From assembly GCA_039707465.1 (NCBI GenBank), contig CM077647.1:172606663-172670662 (forward strand): 64,000 nt of DNA, in the 5' to 3' direction. Each line of letters starts with the position of its first letter. The stretch's first letter is position 1. Below, piece by piece: positions 1-11,299 of the stretch. Under the pieces are notes generated by a model, which saw only the letters and a list, made by a program, of their open reading frames with translations, was not told where the DNA came from and did not search any database. The stretch is from Rhabdophis nuchalis (Eukaryota > Chordata > Lepidosauria > Squamata > Natricidae). Position numbers and translations under genes: made by a program.

Positions 1-168
1 CCTATCTTCTGGAGTGTTGGCTATTCCTGCCAGCTTGGTGTCGTTTGTTTTACTTTCTGTAAACTAAGCAAGTCCTACTAACTCTGAGGGGAAAAATCAC
101 AGGTGAAATTTGTCTGCAAATAAACCCTATGAGTGAATGCATTAAGGGGCACTTTTATCCAAAGCAAT

Positions 169-199
169 ATGTAAATCAGGGCACAATTTCCTCTTTAAA
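169..199 (+). promoter_or_regulatory. V1 promoter: octamer-like ATGTAAAT plus TTTAAA
   Basis: ATGTAAAT (169-176) differs by one base from the Ig octamer ATGCAAAT. TTTAAA starts at 194, 25 bp from the octamer start, a spacing shared by every V segment in the window. The leader ATG follows at 286. Function is inferred from position and conservation. Confidence 0.7.
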
Positions 200-285
200 G
201 GAATCCCAATATATCTCTTTTCAGGTTACCCACACCAACACAAAACTTTCCTATCCATTCCCCCTCTTCATTAGAGGGAGCAAAA

Positions 286-706
286 ATGATCCTGTGGCTA
301 AACTTGGTGTCCTTTCTAACAGTCCTCAGAGGCAATTCTTTCCTAGCTATTCAATTTCATTTACCTTTAATCCTCGTATACAGAAGACCTCACTGAAACA
401 CCTTTCAGTTTAGATGTCTGATCTCAGGCCCAGTTGGCAGAGTCTGGAGGGGATGTGAGAAGACCTGGAGAGTCCCTCCGTCTCTCCTGCCAATCCTCTG
501 GATCAGTGGTGGGTTTCTGCAGGCTCGCACCTACTCGCGAGAGCCGGTTGGTGAAATTTAGAGAACCGGTGAGAGGGGGTTCCACCAGCGTACATGGAAG
601 TAAATCTGGCCTGCCGTTGGCAGTGACCCAACGGGAAGGAAAGGAAAGGCAGGCAGGCAGGCAGGCAGGCAAGAAGGAATGAAGGAAGGAAGGAAGGAAG
701 GAAGGA

Positions 707-778
<72 letters not shown>

Positions 779-1166
779 ATTTATCATCACAATTGAGTCC
801 AAAATTTTGGTTGCTAAGCAAGAGCATTGTTAAATGAGTTTCACCACATTTTAAAAGGTGGCCACTCCCACCCTGTCACATGACTGCCAAGCCACACCCA
901 TAAAAAGTAGGTTCTAAAACAATTTGAAACCCACCACGGCTCTGGATTTACCTTCAGCAGCTATAGCATGAGTTGGGTGAGACAGGGCCCTGGGAAAGGA
1001 CTGGAATGGGTGGCCTACATCTATCCTGATTCCAGTGGAATATTCTACTTAGACAAAGTCAAGGGCCGCTTCACCATCTCCAGGGACGATGCCAAAAGCC
1101 AGCTGTATCTGCAAATGAACAGCCTCAAAACCAAAGACACAGCAGTCTATTACTGTGCGAGAGGCA
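286..1166 (+). pseudogene. IGHV: V1: IGHV pseudogene split by a hAT-like MITE
   Basis: The leader exon begins with ATG at 286 and runs to about 331. Its splice donor reads GC instead of the GT seen in the other V segments. The V exon starts at 414 after a TTTAG acceptor. It encodes a recognisable FR1 up to about 503, is interrupted by a 436-bp transposon (504-939), and resumes at about 940 with FR1/CDR1, WVRQ (FR2), the CDR2 motif [14 protein letters not shown] (FR3) and YYCAR. FR2-FR3 resemble subfamily B (V4, V12). The donor change and the insertion both argue against function. If the insertion is ignored the remaining V exon is well preserved, so the disruption looks fairly recent. Confidence 0.93.
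504..939. mobile_element. hAT-like MITE inside the V1 exon
   Basis: The left end is CAGTGGTGGGTTTC and the right end is GAAACCCACCACGG, near-perfect terminal inverted repeats. The flanks carry a perfect 8-bp target duplication CTCTGGAT (496-503 and 940-947), as expected for hAT transposition. There is no transposase; the interior includes a GGCA/GAAG/GAAA microsatellite (about 640-778). A second copy of this family is at 4144-4616. Confidence 0.88.
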
Positions 1167-1205
1167 CACGGTGAGAGGAAGTGAATGTGAAAACAAGCAA
1201 AAGGC
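1167..1205 (+). other. V1 recombination signal (23-RSS)
   Basis: The heptamer is CACGGTG (one change from CACAGTG), the spacer is 23 bp and the nonamer is GCAAAAGGC. The nonamer is weaker than the GCAAAAACC of the intact genes. Confidence 0.75.
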
Positions 1206-1851
1206 CTTCTTTTCTTCACTTGACTCAATTCCATATTCTGGAGTGGACAATGAAGATAGATCACCATCTATTGAGAAATTTATCATCATTTCCCCCCCTC
1301 TATATCCGTTGAGAGAGTTTCCTGGAAGAAAATGAGAAAAAAAACAACCCACCAGTGAACATGGCTTGATAATTCACCCTCCCTGTTTAATTGGCTTCAG
1401 GGGGAAAAAACGCTGGAATAGAATGTAGTCCTTTAGTATCACAGCGGAATGAAGGAAATGAAACGTAAGGATTATTTTTCTACATATACAAACTGAGGAA
1501 ACATCTGATTTGACAGAATCTCTTTGAAGATTTAGGAAAATGCCTCCCCTTTTCACTTTTGACAGTGGAGAGGGCAATGTTGTCACACATTGGCCTGTGC
1601 ACCTGATGGGGGTTGGGATGGGAATAAAACAAGTTTCATTAAATATTATGTCATTTTGAAGAGACATTTTAATTAATATCATATCCATAAATAAACTTAA
1701 GAAAATTCTGCATTTCAGGAGGGGACAATCCTCAAAGGGAAACAGAAATTTGTTAAAAAATAATTTAGTCACTGATGTTTGTCACCAGAGAAACTGTCAC
1801 ACTGCTTCAAACCTTTGCTGGAAATGTAAACAATGTAGAGAGGCATAGAAG
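1206..1851. other. V1 3' flank
   Basis: No gene seen. Parts resemble the 3' flanks of V5 and V6 (near 17,930-18,190 and 19,930-20,170), including a shared CAATGTTGTCACA block. The homology therefore extends beyond the V exon. Confidence 0.6.
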
Positions 1852-2837
1852 TACCACATTTTCAGAGTATAAGACATACTGGAGTGGAAGACGTACCCAG
1901 GTTTTGAAGAGGCATTTTTTTTTAAAAAAAGTAGGTAGATAGATAGAGAGATAGAGAGGGAGAGAAAGGAAGAGAAATATAGTAGGTAGGTAGGGAGAGA
2001 GAGAGTAGTTAGGTAGGTAGGTAGATAAAGGGATAGACAGAGAGGGAAATAGAGAGAGAGAGAAATATAGTAGGTAGGTAGGGAGAGAGAGAGTAGGTAG
2101 GTTGGTAGCTAGAGGGATAGAGAGAAACAGAGAGAAATACAGTAGATAGGTAGGGAGAGAGAGAGAGAGAGAGTAGGTAGGTAGGTATATAGGTAGAGTG
2201 TGAGAGAGAAAGAGAGAGAGAGAGAAATACGGTAGGTAGGGAGAGAGAGAGAGTAGGTAAATAGGTAAATGTTTCCAGGTGTATTTATCCATGCGCTGGA
2301 GAAGGAAATTGCTGACAACCTGTAGCACCTAAAACTTTGTTTCTGCTCGGAAAGCACTTGATCAATATAATTCTCATCAACCACTGTAAGTAAACAGCTT
2401 TCCGAAAAGAAAAAAAAAATGCACTCTGCAAACCTCCCCAAAACAGCCCGTTTGTTGCAAAAATAGACCTGTTTTTTTAAAAAGGCATGAATAGCCTTGG
2501 GGGGCTCTCAGAGTGCTTGGGGGGGGTGTGGCAAAAACGAGCAAAAAAACAGTCCATTTTTGTCAAACATATTGCATGCCTAACCTTATGGAGACTTATA
2601 TAGTTCTCCTGGGGGCTGCGGGGGGGCAACAAATGGCCCGTTCTTTCTCATTTCTGCCCACCCCAGCCCCCAGCAGCACTCTATAAGCCTCCATAAGGCT
2701 ATGCTTGGCCATTTTGGTGAGGGGGCAGGGCTTCAGGAGGCAAAGAAAATGCTGTATTCATTGTATAAGATGCAGCCATATTTTCAGCCTCTTTTTAGAG
2801 GAAAAAAGGTGCGTCTTATACTCCGAAAAATATGGTA
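1852..2837. repeat. TATAAGAC-type palindromic MITE with internal microsatellite
   Basis: The ends are inverted copies: the left starts TACCACATTTTCAGAGTATA and the right ends TATACTCCGAAAAATATGGTA-like. The interior holds a GA/GGTA/GATA microsatellite (about 1933-2270). Shorter relatives occur near 12.1, 15.7-16.1, 26.9-27.2, 37.9-38.3 and 57.1-57.5 kb. The superfamily is not assigned. Confidence 0.65.
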
Positions 2838-3256
2838 GTTCTCAACTTACAATCATAGTTTAGCCCAGTTTCTGTTGCTGTGCAAGGGAGATTTTTTCCA
2901 CATTTCGTGACCTTTTCTTGCAAATCTGTTCTGTAGTAGAGACAAAGGAAATCTCGGGGCAGTAGAATAAACCAGTAGTTTTCAATACCTTAACTTTTAT
3001 TTTGAGGTAACAATGTGGATTGATTCCCTACAGTTTTTCCTTGATCTGCTTTGCAGTTCAGGCTGCATTTCAATAAGGTCAACTCTGCTGATTTGAATTC
3101 TTTTCTACATGTCACTCTTTTCTCATCCATTTTAGGTGAAGAGATATTCACTTCCCTTAATCTTGATCCTCTCTCCCCAGGCTGCGATGACCCAAAGGAA
3201 TTACGCTTTGGCAATTATAAATCTCTTTTCCCACAAATCTATTATTATTGTTATTG
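2838..3256. other. Unassigned intergenic DNA
   Basis: No gene or repeat family recognised; short ORFs here have no supporting features. Confidence 0.5.
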
Positions 3257-3260
3257 TTAA

Positions 3261-3336
<76 letters not shown>

Positions 3337-3338
3337 TA
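3257..3338. repeat. (TTG)n/(TTA)n microsatellite, probably a LINE tail
   Basis: TTG repeats pass directly into TTA repeats. The tract abuts the 3' end of the minus-strand L2-type fragment, so it probably grew from that element's tail. Confidence 0.8.
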
Positions 3339-5060
<1,722 letters not shown>

Positions 5061-5382
5061 CTAACTATTTGGGATTGTCTACCTGCTTTGGTGCAGCTGC
5101 CACGTAGTTAATGCTGCCACCAGCTGTTAAACAGGGGCTACCTTGACAGGTGGGCACTCAATTTAGAGTCTAGGATAGATTGGATTCATCCAGCCTCTTT
5201 CCTTAGCAGTCAAACTGAAAGCGAGAAAAATCAGGTGTAATAGATCCTATGGTTTCATCCTGTAGAGACCTGCCACTTTCATTATGTGAAACAGGTAAAA
5301 TCATACTGATCAATTCCATGTGGAAAAGCAAGGTTTTTATTTACTCAAATGTAACCCTATCTCAATTCATTAGAAGGAGAAA
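5061..5382. other. Unassigned intergenic DNA
   Basis: Nothing recognised between the LINE fragment and the V relic. Confidence 0.45.
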
Positions 5383-6095
5383 ATATGGTCTTTTATGACT
5401 GAAACCTCATCTCCTTACTAGCAGTCCTCAGCAGTGATGGGTTCCTACTGGTTCAAACCAGTTTGGGCAAATCGGTAGTGGTTTGGCGGCCTCGGTTGCT
5501 AGAACCAGCGGCGACCCAGACCTGCCACACCCCCAAACTGGTCCTCCTGGTGGTGCTATAGATGCCGCCATCTTGTTTTGGGCTTTTGCGCATGCACAGA
5601 AGTACATTTTTATAGTACTGCGTATGCATGTGAAGGGTTTTCCATGCTGCAGAACCATGAACGAACCGGCAGTAGTGGAAGCCGGAACCCTCCCCTGGTC
5701 CTCACAGGTATTTCTTCCCTCTCTAAAGAGATTCCTTCCATTTATTCTTCTTGTATACAGGGAATTTCAGTCAGGCAGCTTTCTTCTCTGAGTCCAGTCA
5801 GAGGTCCAGCTGGTGGGTTGTGAAGGGCCTGCGAGAAGGTCTGGGAAGCTCCTCCATCTCTCCTGCCTTGCTTCTCAATTAGCTTCCACATTTTTTACAG
5901 GAAACAGAGGAGAGAGGCACCTTGAAAAGGGCTGCAATAAATGTCAAAAATCAGGGTTCTTAAATTTTTAATACATGGATAAAGGGGAGGGATGTTTGAC
6001 CACCTCCAAGAAACAATTCTATTAGCAAAGGAACAACTTGAAGTCAGAGGGCACAGATTATTATTTAATATTATTTGAAAATCACACGTGTAAAG
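5383..6095 (+). pseudogene. Old degenerate V relic with a hAT-like insertion
   Basis: Leader-like sequence ending GCAGTCCTCAG (to about 5431) is followed by a 266-bp MITE. Leader-intron-like sequence and a decayed V exon come next (about 5790 on: GTCCAGTCAGAGGTCCAG, then a degraded FR1 with CTCTCCTGCC). The block at 5910-6080 retains FR3-like spacing, but the frame is lost. Relatives occur near 16.2-16.65, 27.3-27.47, 37.8-37.9 and 57.6-58.07 kb. They form an old pseudogene class between the intact genes. Confidence 0.7.
5432..5697. mobile_element. hAT-like MITE in the relic leader
   Basis: Ends are CAGTGATGGGTTCC and GGAACCCTCCCCTG. Flanks are GTCCTCAG (5424-5431) and GTCCTCAC (5698-5705), an 8-bp duplication with one mismatch. 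No transposase. Confidence 0.8.
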
Positions 6096-6152
6096 TCTGT
6101 GCAAAGAAACCTATAAGCGATTGCCCTGAGGGGCCCATTTATCCCAAGTGAT

Positions 6153-6183
6153 ATGTAAATTGAGACACAATTTCCTCTTTAAA
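6153..6183 (+). promoter_or_regulatory. V2 promoter: ATGTAAAT plus TTTAAA
   Basis: ATGTAAAT (6153-6160) and TTTAAA (6178-6183) lie at the invariant 25-bp spacing, 134 bp upstream of the leader ATG. Confidence 0.75.
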
Positions 6184-6286
6184 ACTCAGGGTTTCCCTTT
6201 TCTGGCAACACCCACCAACACAAAGTTTGTGGATTTTGCAGTATCCTTTCCTATCAATTACGCTCCAGTCATTAGAGGGAGCAACA

Positions 6287-6722
6287 ATGTTCCTGTGGCT
6301 AAATTTGGTATCCTTTCTAGCAGTCCTCAAAGGTAATTCTTTCTTAATTAATCAGATTATTTTTCTTTCAATTGTTGTATATAGAAGAGCTGACTGAAAC
6401 CTCTTTAAATTGTAGGTGTTCGATCTGAGGTCCAGTTGGTAGAGTCTGGAGGGGATGTGAGAAGACCTGGGGAGTCCCTCCGTCTCTCCTGCCAAGCTTC
6501 TGGATTCACCTTCAGTAGTGCCTACATGTACTGGGTGAGACAGGCTCCAGGGAAAGGACTAGAATGGGTGGCCTACATAAGATATGATAGCAGTAATATT
6601 CTCTACTCAGACAAAGTCAAGGGCCGCTTCACCATCTCCAGGGACAATGCCAAAAGCCAGCTGTATCTGCAAATGAACAGCCTCAAACCAGATGACTCGG
6701 CAGTCTATTACTGTGCTAGAAG
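6287..6722 (+). CDS. IGHV: V2: IGHV segment, intact (subfamily E)
   Basis: Germline V segment for the antigen-binding domain of antibody heavy chains. The leader exon is 6287-6332 with donor AAAG/GTAATT; the V exon is 6416-6722 after a TGTAG acceptor. The ATG is chosen because it starts the conserved 15-codon hydrophobic leader ([14 protein letters not shown]). The mature part begins EVQLVESGG and keeps [30 protein letters not shown] and AVYYCAR. CDR1 is long-form (SSAYMY) and CDR2 is IRYDSSNI. No stop or frameshift is seen. The heptamer is non-consensus at its last two bases, which may lower rearrangement. Its closest relative in the window is V8. Confidence 0.93.
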
Positions 6723-6761
6723 CACAGCAAGAGGAAGTATATGTGAAGCCAAGCAAAAACC
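6723..6761 (+). other. V2 23-RSS with variant heptamer
   Basis: The heptamer is CACAGCA (consensus CACAGTG; the essential CAC is kept), with a 23-bp spacer and nonamer GCAAAAACC. Confidence 0.82.
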
Positions 6762-7010
6762 ACCCGTTTCACAAAGGATTTCTGTGAATTTCTTTGAAAC
6801 TGAATGATTCTTAGAATATCTTTATGCCTCCCTTGTACATTAGGGAGCACTATTCTTACATTGAAACTGGTGTGGTGTAAAGCATGGAAATAAAATAATT
6901 GTGTACAAATAACATCTTATTTCCAAGGCAGAGCTTTTCCATCTGATGTGCTCAAAAATTCACCAAACTGGCCTCAAGAGAATGGTCTTTCTTTTCAGTC
7001 TAAATACATA
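6762..7010. other. V2 3' flank
   Basis: No gene. The block is shared with the flanks of V8 (28,180-28,300) and V15 (63,220-63,340). Confidence 0.6.
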
Positions 7011-7074
7011 AAAGCTTGGGCACTTTCCTGATTCCTTTTTATCACTTTCTCTCCATCCATTACAGAGAGCAAAA

Positions 7075-7114
7075 ATGTGGCTAAACATGGTGTCCTTGCT
7101 ACTAGTCCTCAACG
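7075..7114 (+). pseudogene. Orphan V leader exon
   Basis: A 40-nt leader-like exon (MWLNMVSLLLVL) has an intact donor (CG/GTAATT) but no V exon follows. A tRNA-derived SINE and CR1 sequence lie downstream instead. The paralog is at 28,443-28,482. Confidence 0.7.
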
Positions 7115-7128
7115 GTAATTATTTGCAT

Positions 7129-7335
7129 GGTGGCACAGTGGTTCGATCACTGGCTGCATGCAATTTGGTAGATCGAATCTCACCAGCTCAAGGTTGACTC
7201 AGACTTCCATCCTTCCAAGATGGGTAAAATGACGACCCATATTTTGGGGGGCAATAGGCTGACTCTGTATACCACTTAGAGAGGACTGTAAAGCAGTGTG
7301 AAGTGGTATATAAGTCTAAGTGCTATTGCTATTTC
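7129..7335 (+). mobile_element. tRNA-derived SINE
   Basis: The 5' part contains A-box-like TGGCACAGTGG and B-box-like AGATCGAATC. The body reads AAGGTTGACTCAG, then GGCTGACTCTGTA, and ends near TATAAGTCTAAGTGCTATT. This fits squamate tRNA-derived SINEs. The paralogous copy is at 28,499-28,702. Confidence 0.75.
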
Positions 7336-7686
7336 CATAATATAGTTTATTTTCATATCCTACTCTTGTATGCAGGAGATCTCATTAAAAAAATACACCT
7401 TTCCTATCCAGAGGCCTTTCCTGTCAATTGTCCTCGATTCATTAATTTGTAATTGGGTAATTTGTAATTAACCAGTGCAGGGGTCGGCAACCTTAAACAT
7501 TCAAAGAGCCATTGACCTGTTTCCTACAAAAAAGGGACTACCAGGAACCACCAAACCCTTCCTATGTCTGACTATTTCCTGAGCGGACACAGAACAAGCA
7601 TATGTAGTTGAGTTAAACACTCTGTTTTCTTCTGAAACTTTTCTTTCCTTGGATTTATCCATGGTTGGCCTACCAAGGGTTGGAAA

Positions 7687-7823
7687 CAGGAGTGGGTTTC
7701 AGCCAGTTCGCACCACGTCGGGAGAACTGGTGGTTAACTTTCTCAGCAGCTTATTGAACTGGCTGTTAGAAGAAATCATTAGGGCAGAGAACCGTTTGTT
7801 ATATTATTGGAATCCCAGCACTG
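7687..7823. mobile_element. Short hAT-like MITE
   Basis: Ends are CAGGAGTGGGTTTC and GGAATCCCAGCACTG. Flanks are GTTGGAAA and GTTGAAAA (7 of 8 match). Length is 137 bp. Confidence 0.7.
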
Positions 7824-7939
7824 GTTGAAAAGCTCAATAAATTGCTTGCTGGCAGGTATCACACACTGGTGGTTGTGAGACATATTTTGAGGAACAGGGT
7901 GCCGCAAGAGAGGGATGAAAGAGCTGCTAGTTGCTGACC

Positions 7940-8590
7940 CTTGAACCAGTGGAACGGCTTGCCTTCAGAAGTGGTGGGTGTTTCATTATGAGAGGTCTGT
8001 AAGAAGAGATTGTATAGATACTTGTCTGAAATAGCATATGGTTTCCTGAATAGAAATGTTAGAGTAGAGTAGAGTAGAGTAGAGCAGAGCAGAGCAGAGC
8101 AGAGCAGAGCAGAGCAGAGCAGAGCAGAGCAGAGCAGAACAGAACAGAACAGAACAGAATAGTAACAGAGTTGGAAGGGATATTGTAGGTCATTTAATCC
8201 AATTACCTACCCAAGCAGGAGGCCCTACACCATTTCTGACAGATGGCAGTCTAGTCTCTTCTTGAATGCCTCCATTGATGAAGCTCCCACAACTGCCAAA
8301 GGCAGCTTCTGTTCCATTGGTTCATTGTTCTCACTGTCAGAAAATTCCTCCTTATTTCCAGGTTGAATCTCTCCTTGATCAGTTTCCATCCATTGTTTCT
8401 TGTCTGGCCTTCAGGTGCTTTGGAAAATAGGTTGACCTATTCCTCTTTGTGGCAGCCCCTCAAGTATTGGAACACTGCCCTTGTGTCACCTCTGGTCCTT
8501 CTCTTCACTACATTAGCCATGCCCAATAGCTGCAACCGTTCACTGTATGTTTTAGCCCCCAATCCCCTACATTCCACTAAATGTGATTTA
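7940..8590. mobile_element. Two CR1-type LINE 3' ends, tail to tail
   Basis: A plus-strand CR1 3' end (about 7940-8055) runs into a pentanucleotide microsatellite (TAGAG/CAGAG/CAGAA units, about 8056-8160). A minus-strand CR1 3' end follows (8161-8590). Pentanucleotide tails on CR1 elements are typical of snake genomes (established knowledge). The paralogous arrangement is at 28,840-29,370. Confidence 0.75.
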
Positions 8591-8639
8591 TATCTCTATC
8601 ATGCATAGAACAGGACAGTAAGTTATCTGCCAGCAATAA

Positions 8640-8757
8640 ATTATTTTAAATTATGTATTTATTTTGTATTTTGTATATTTTTAAATTTCCTGTGCGCCAC
8701 CCTGGGTCCTCCGTGGAGAAGGGTGGGATACAAATATGAATAAAATAAAATAAAAAG
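8640..8757 (+). mobile_element. LINE 3' tail fragment
   Basis: An L2-like 3' tail: CCACCCTGGGTCC, then GGGTGGGATACAAA, then (AATAA)n. Confidence 0.6.
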
Positions 8758-8965
8758 TTTCCCAAATGCTCAAATGACACACCCCATTGAATTTTACAGA
8801 TATGATTTTCCTTCTGACAAAATCAAACTGTTGCTCTTCAGGTTTCTTAAGGATTAAAATAAATATACTTTAACTGATGTTGGGACATTTTCAGTCATGT
8901 CTACAATGGAGGATGAAGGCATCTAGGAGGTCAAAGTGATGTATGTCTCATTTATTCTGAGGGCT

Positions 8966-8996
8966 ATGTAAATTTAGGGGCAGCTTCCTGTTCAAA
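8966..8996 (+). promoter_or_regulatory. V3 promoter: ATGTAAAT plus TTCAAA
   Basis: ATGTAAAT (8966-8973) is followed by TTCAAA at 8991, at the 25-bp spacing. Subfamily A uses TTCAAA where the other subfamilies have TTTAAA. Confidence 0.7.
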
Positions 8997-9103
8997 GGAA
9001 CCATACTTCCTGTTCTCCTGGTGCACTCAAAAGCTCAAAGGTTGAGTGTTGAGTGAATGTTTTCCCATCAGTAAGAATCCTCCAACCTTTTGAACAAGCA
9101 ATA

Positions 9104-9539
9104 ATGGCCCTCTGGCTGAACCTCATGTCCTTGTTCGTTGTCCTCAGAGGTATTATTTCCTCCTCCAAACAGAAGGGTTATTCCTCAGTTTCTTGTGTTT
9201 ATCTACAGGAGGTCTTATTGAACAATCTTTCTTTCTAGGTATCCAGTCTGAGATTCAGTTGGTGGAGTCTGGAGGGGGTGTGAGAAGACCTGGGGAGTCC
9301 CTCCGCCTCTCCTGCCAAGCCTCTGGATTCACCATCAGCAGCTATTGGATGAACTGGATAAGACAGGCGCCAGGGAAAGGACTGGAATGGGTGGCCTACA
9401 TATATTCTTCAAATCTTTACTACTCTGACAAAGTCAAGGGACGCTTCACCATCTCCATCGACAATGCCAAAAACCAGCTGTATCTGCAAATGAACAACCT
9501 CAAAGCAGATGACACTGCAGTCTATTACTGTGAAAGAGA
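9104..9539 (+). CDS. IGHV: V3: IGHV segment, intact (subfamily A)
   Basis: Leader exon 9104-9149 ([14 protein letters not shown]; donor AGAG/GTATTA); V exon 9239-9539. Mature start is EIQLVESGG, with [20 protein letters not shown] and [10 protein letters not shown]. The Ile in SIDNAK marks subfamily A and distinguishes it from SRDNAK elsewhere. The junctional end reads YYCER, a Glu where the other intact V segments have Ala, Thr or a similar residue, so rearranged chains would start CDR3 with an acidic residue unless trimmed. The ORF is otherwise intact and the RSS heptamer is consensus. Orthologous positions in the other units are V9 and V11. Confidence 0.93.
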
Positions 9540-9578
9540 CACAGTGAGAGGAAGTATATGTGAAGCCAAGCAAAAGCT
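9540..9578 (+). other. V3 23-RSS
   Basis: Heptamer CACAGTG, 23-bp spacer, nonamer GCAAAAGCT. Confidence 0.88.
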
Positions 9579-10054
9579 TCCTATTTCACCCAGCAGTTCT
9601 ACAAACTTATTGTCTAATTTTTTAAAAAAACAGCTTTATTGGTTTGGATTCTCCCTTCATGTTTTCATTTTGCATGGCAACCTTTATCCATTCAATCTAT
9701 AGGAATGAACCTCTATGTTTTCTTCATGTAATAAACACCATCGTTCAATTTCATATTCAATCCAAGCTGTTACTTACTCAGTCCTGACCCTCTCCTTCTC
9801 AATCCACCACCCGTGTTTCTTAGCCCTTAATTTAGTAATCTTATCATACATTTATTTGACCAAGAGTTATATTAACTTTTTAAAATTTATTCTCCGTGTA
9901 TCCAGATGTGTATTGGTTTTCGAACAAGGACAATATGCCTGTGAGATGGTAGGAATGGAAAGGATCTGATCCGTCAATGTACAGAATTACATTTCACTCA
10001 TGGCAGCTTCGTCAGGGATGAACTACACATTACACCCAAGAATATAAGTATCTG
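9579..10054. other. V3 3' flank
   Basis: No gene. The sequence is shared with the flanks of V9 (32.4-32.7 and 34.24-34.39 kb) and V11 (44.26-44.60 and 50.30-50.42 kb), where different transposons interrupt it. Confidence 0.7.
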
Positions 10055-10256
10055 CTATCCTGTTTTCCCAAAAATAAGATAGAGTCTTATTTTCTTTTGA
10101 CCCCTGAAATAAGCACTTGACATTATTATTTTTGGGGCGTGGGGTGGTTCTTCTTCTTATTTTTGAGGTGCAGGAGGCAATGAGCGTAGTCATCTCATAG
10201 CTGCTGCTGTGCTGCAATATTTTCAGGTTGGGCTTATTTTCAGGGAAACAGAGTAG
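10055..10256. repeat. Palindromic MITE (TTTTCCC...AATAAG ends)
   Basis: The left end TGTTTTCCCAAAAATAAG is inverted at the right end as CTTATTTTCAGGGAAACAG. Paralogous copies are at 34,400-34,601 and 50,424-50,624. Confidence 0.7.
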
Positions 10257-10489
10257 TTCTAATGAAGCAAGTGCTTACAATGTATTATTTTTATTTATTT
10301 CTTGAGGTTGGGCTATTGAGCTCATTCTATTCACTCTAGAAGCTCTGGACACCTCCTGGAGATCAGAAACATTATCCCAAGCCCTATTCTGTTACCTATG
10401 TAATGAAGGTCTCTTCAGCCCTTGTGTCTGATGGGTCACTTCTACATGTTTTGCTCAAGAGGGCAACAGTGTTTTAACAAACTGTCATA

Positions 10490-10886
10490 GGGGAGACATG
10501 TTAGTAATGTTCCAATATCTCAGGGGTTTTCACAAAGAAGAGGGAGTCAAGCTATTCTCCAAAGCACCTGAGGGTAGAACAAGGAGCAATGGGTGGTAAC
10601 TAATCAAGCAGAGGAGCAACTTAGAAGTAAGGAGAAATTTCCTGACAGAACAATTAATCAATGCAACAACTTGCCTCCAGAAGTTATAAATGCTCCAACA
10701 CTGGAAGTTTTAAAGAAGTTGTTGGATAACCATTTGTATGGAGTTGTATAGGGTTTCCTGCTTAAGCAGGGGGTTGGACTAGAAGACCTCAAAGATCCCT
10801 TCCAACTCTTTTATTCTATTCTACTCTGCTCTGCTCTGCTCTGCTTCACTCCAGTCCATTCCATTCCATTTTATTTCATTCTGCTC
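10490..10886 (+). mobile_element. CR1-type LINE 3' end with ATTCT-like tail
   Basis: Contains the typical 3' block GGGTTGGACTAGAAGACCTC followed by CCTTCCAACTC and a (TTCTA/CTGCT)n tail. Paralogs are at about 35,340-35,795 and 50,855-51,235. Confidence 0.85.
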
Positions 10887-11290
10887 TCCAATTAACACGA
10901 ATGAAAGTATGGGTTTATAAGTTAGCCTGATCATTTCCTCTGCTGCTTCCGAACTGTCACTCAATAGGTCTCTGGAGACCTTCCTTCCTCAAGAGACTTT
11001 CTCATAATTCTTTTTATAGCTGTGATATAAAATTGTTTCTCTTTCTTCCTTTTTCAGTTGTAGGCCAAGCTTGAGATGTTTGAAACAGTTCCTCTCTCTC
11101 TTGGTTCACCGCCTGCCCTCTTTGTTCCTTCATAACTATGGACGAAGATGACAGAAATACCAATTCTCTACAACTGGTCTCACTGCAGGAAAATCTATCC
11201 TAGGTTGAATCTCTCCTTCATTCTGCTTGACCAGGAGGTTGGGCAAGGAGACCTCTGACCCCTCCAGCTCTATTCTGATGGGCCGTTAGA
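10887..11290. other. Unassigned unit sequence
   Basis: No gene recognised. The sequence recurs in units 2 (about 35.8-36.2 kb) and 3 (about 51.24-51.7 kb). Confidence 0.55.
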
Positions 11291-11299
11291 TGTAGAAAA

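Noticed and set aside
503..827. Phe/Leu/Ser-rich ORFs over GAAA, GA and TTTC tracts (also near 4.3, 13.0, 33.8 and 63.7 kb)
   Set aside because: Low-complexity translations of microsatellites with no other coding support.
7121..7128. Perfect inverted octamer ATTTGCAT
   Set aside because: Not conserved at the paralogous place in unit 2 and not placed before a V leader.
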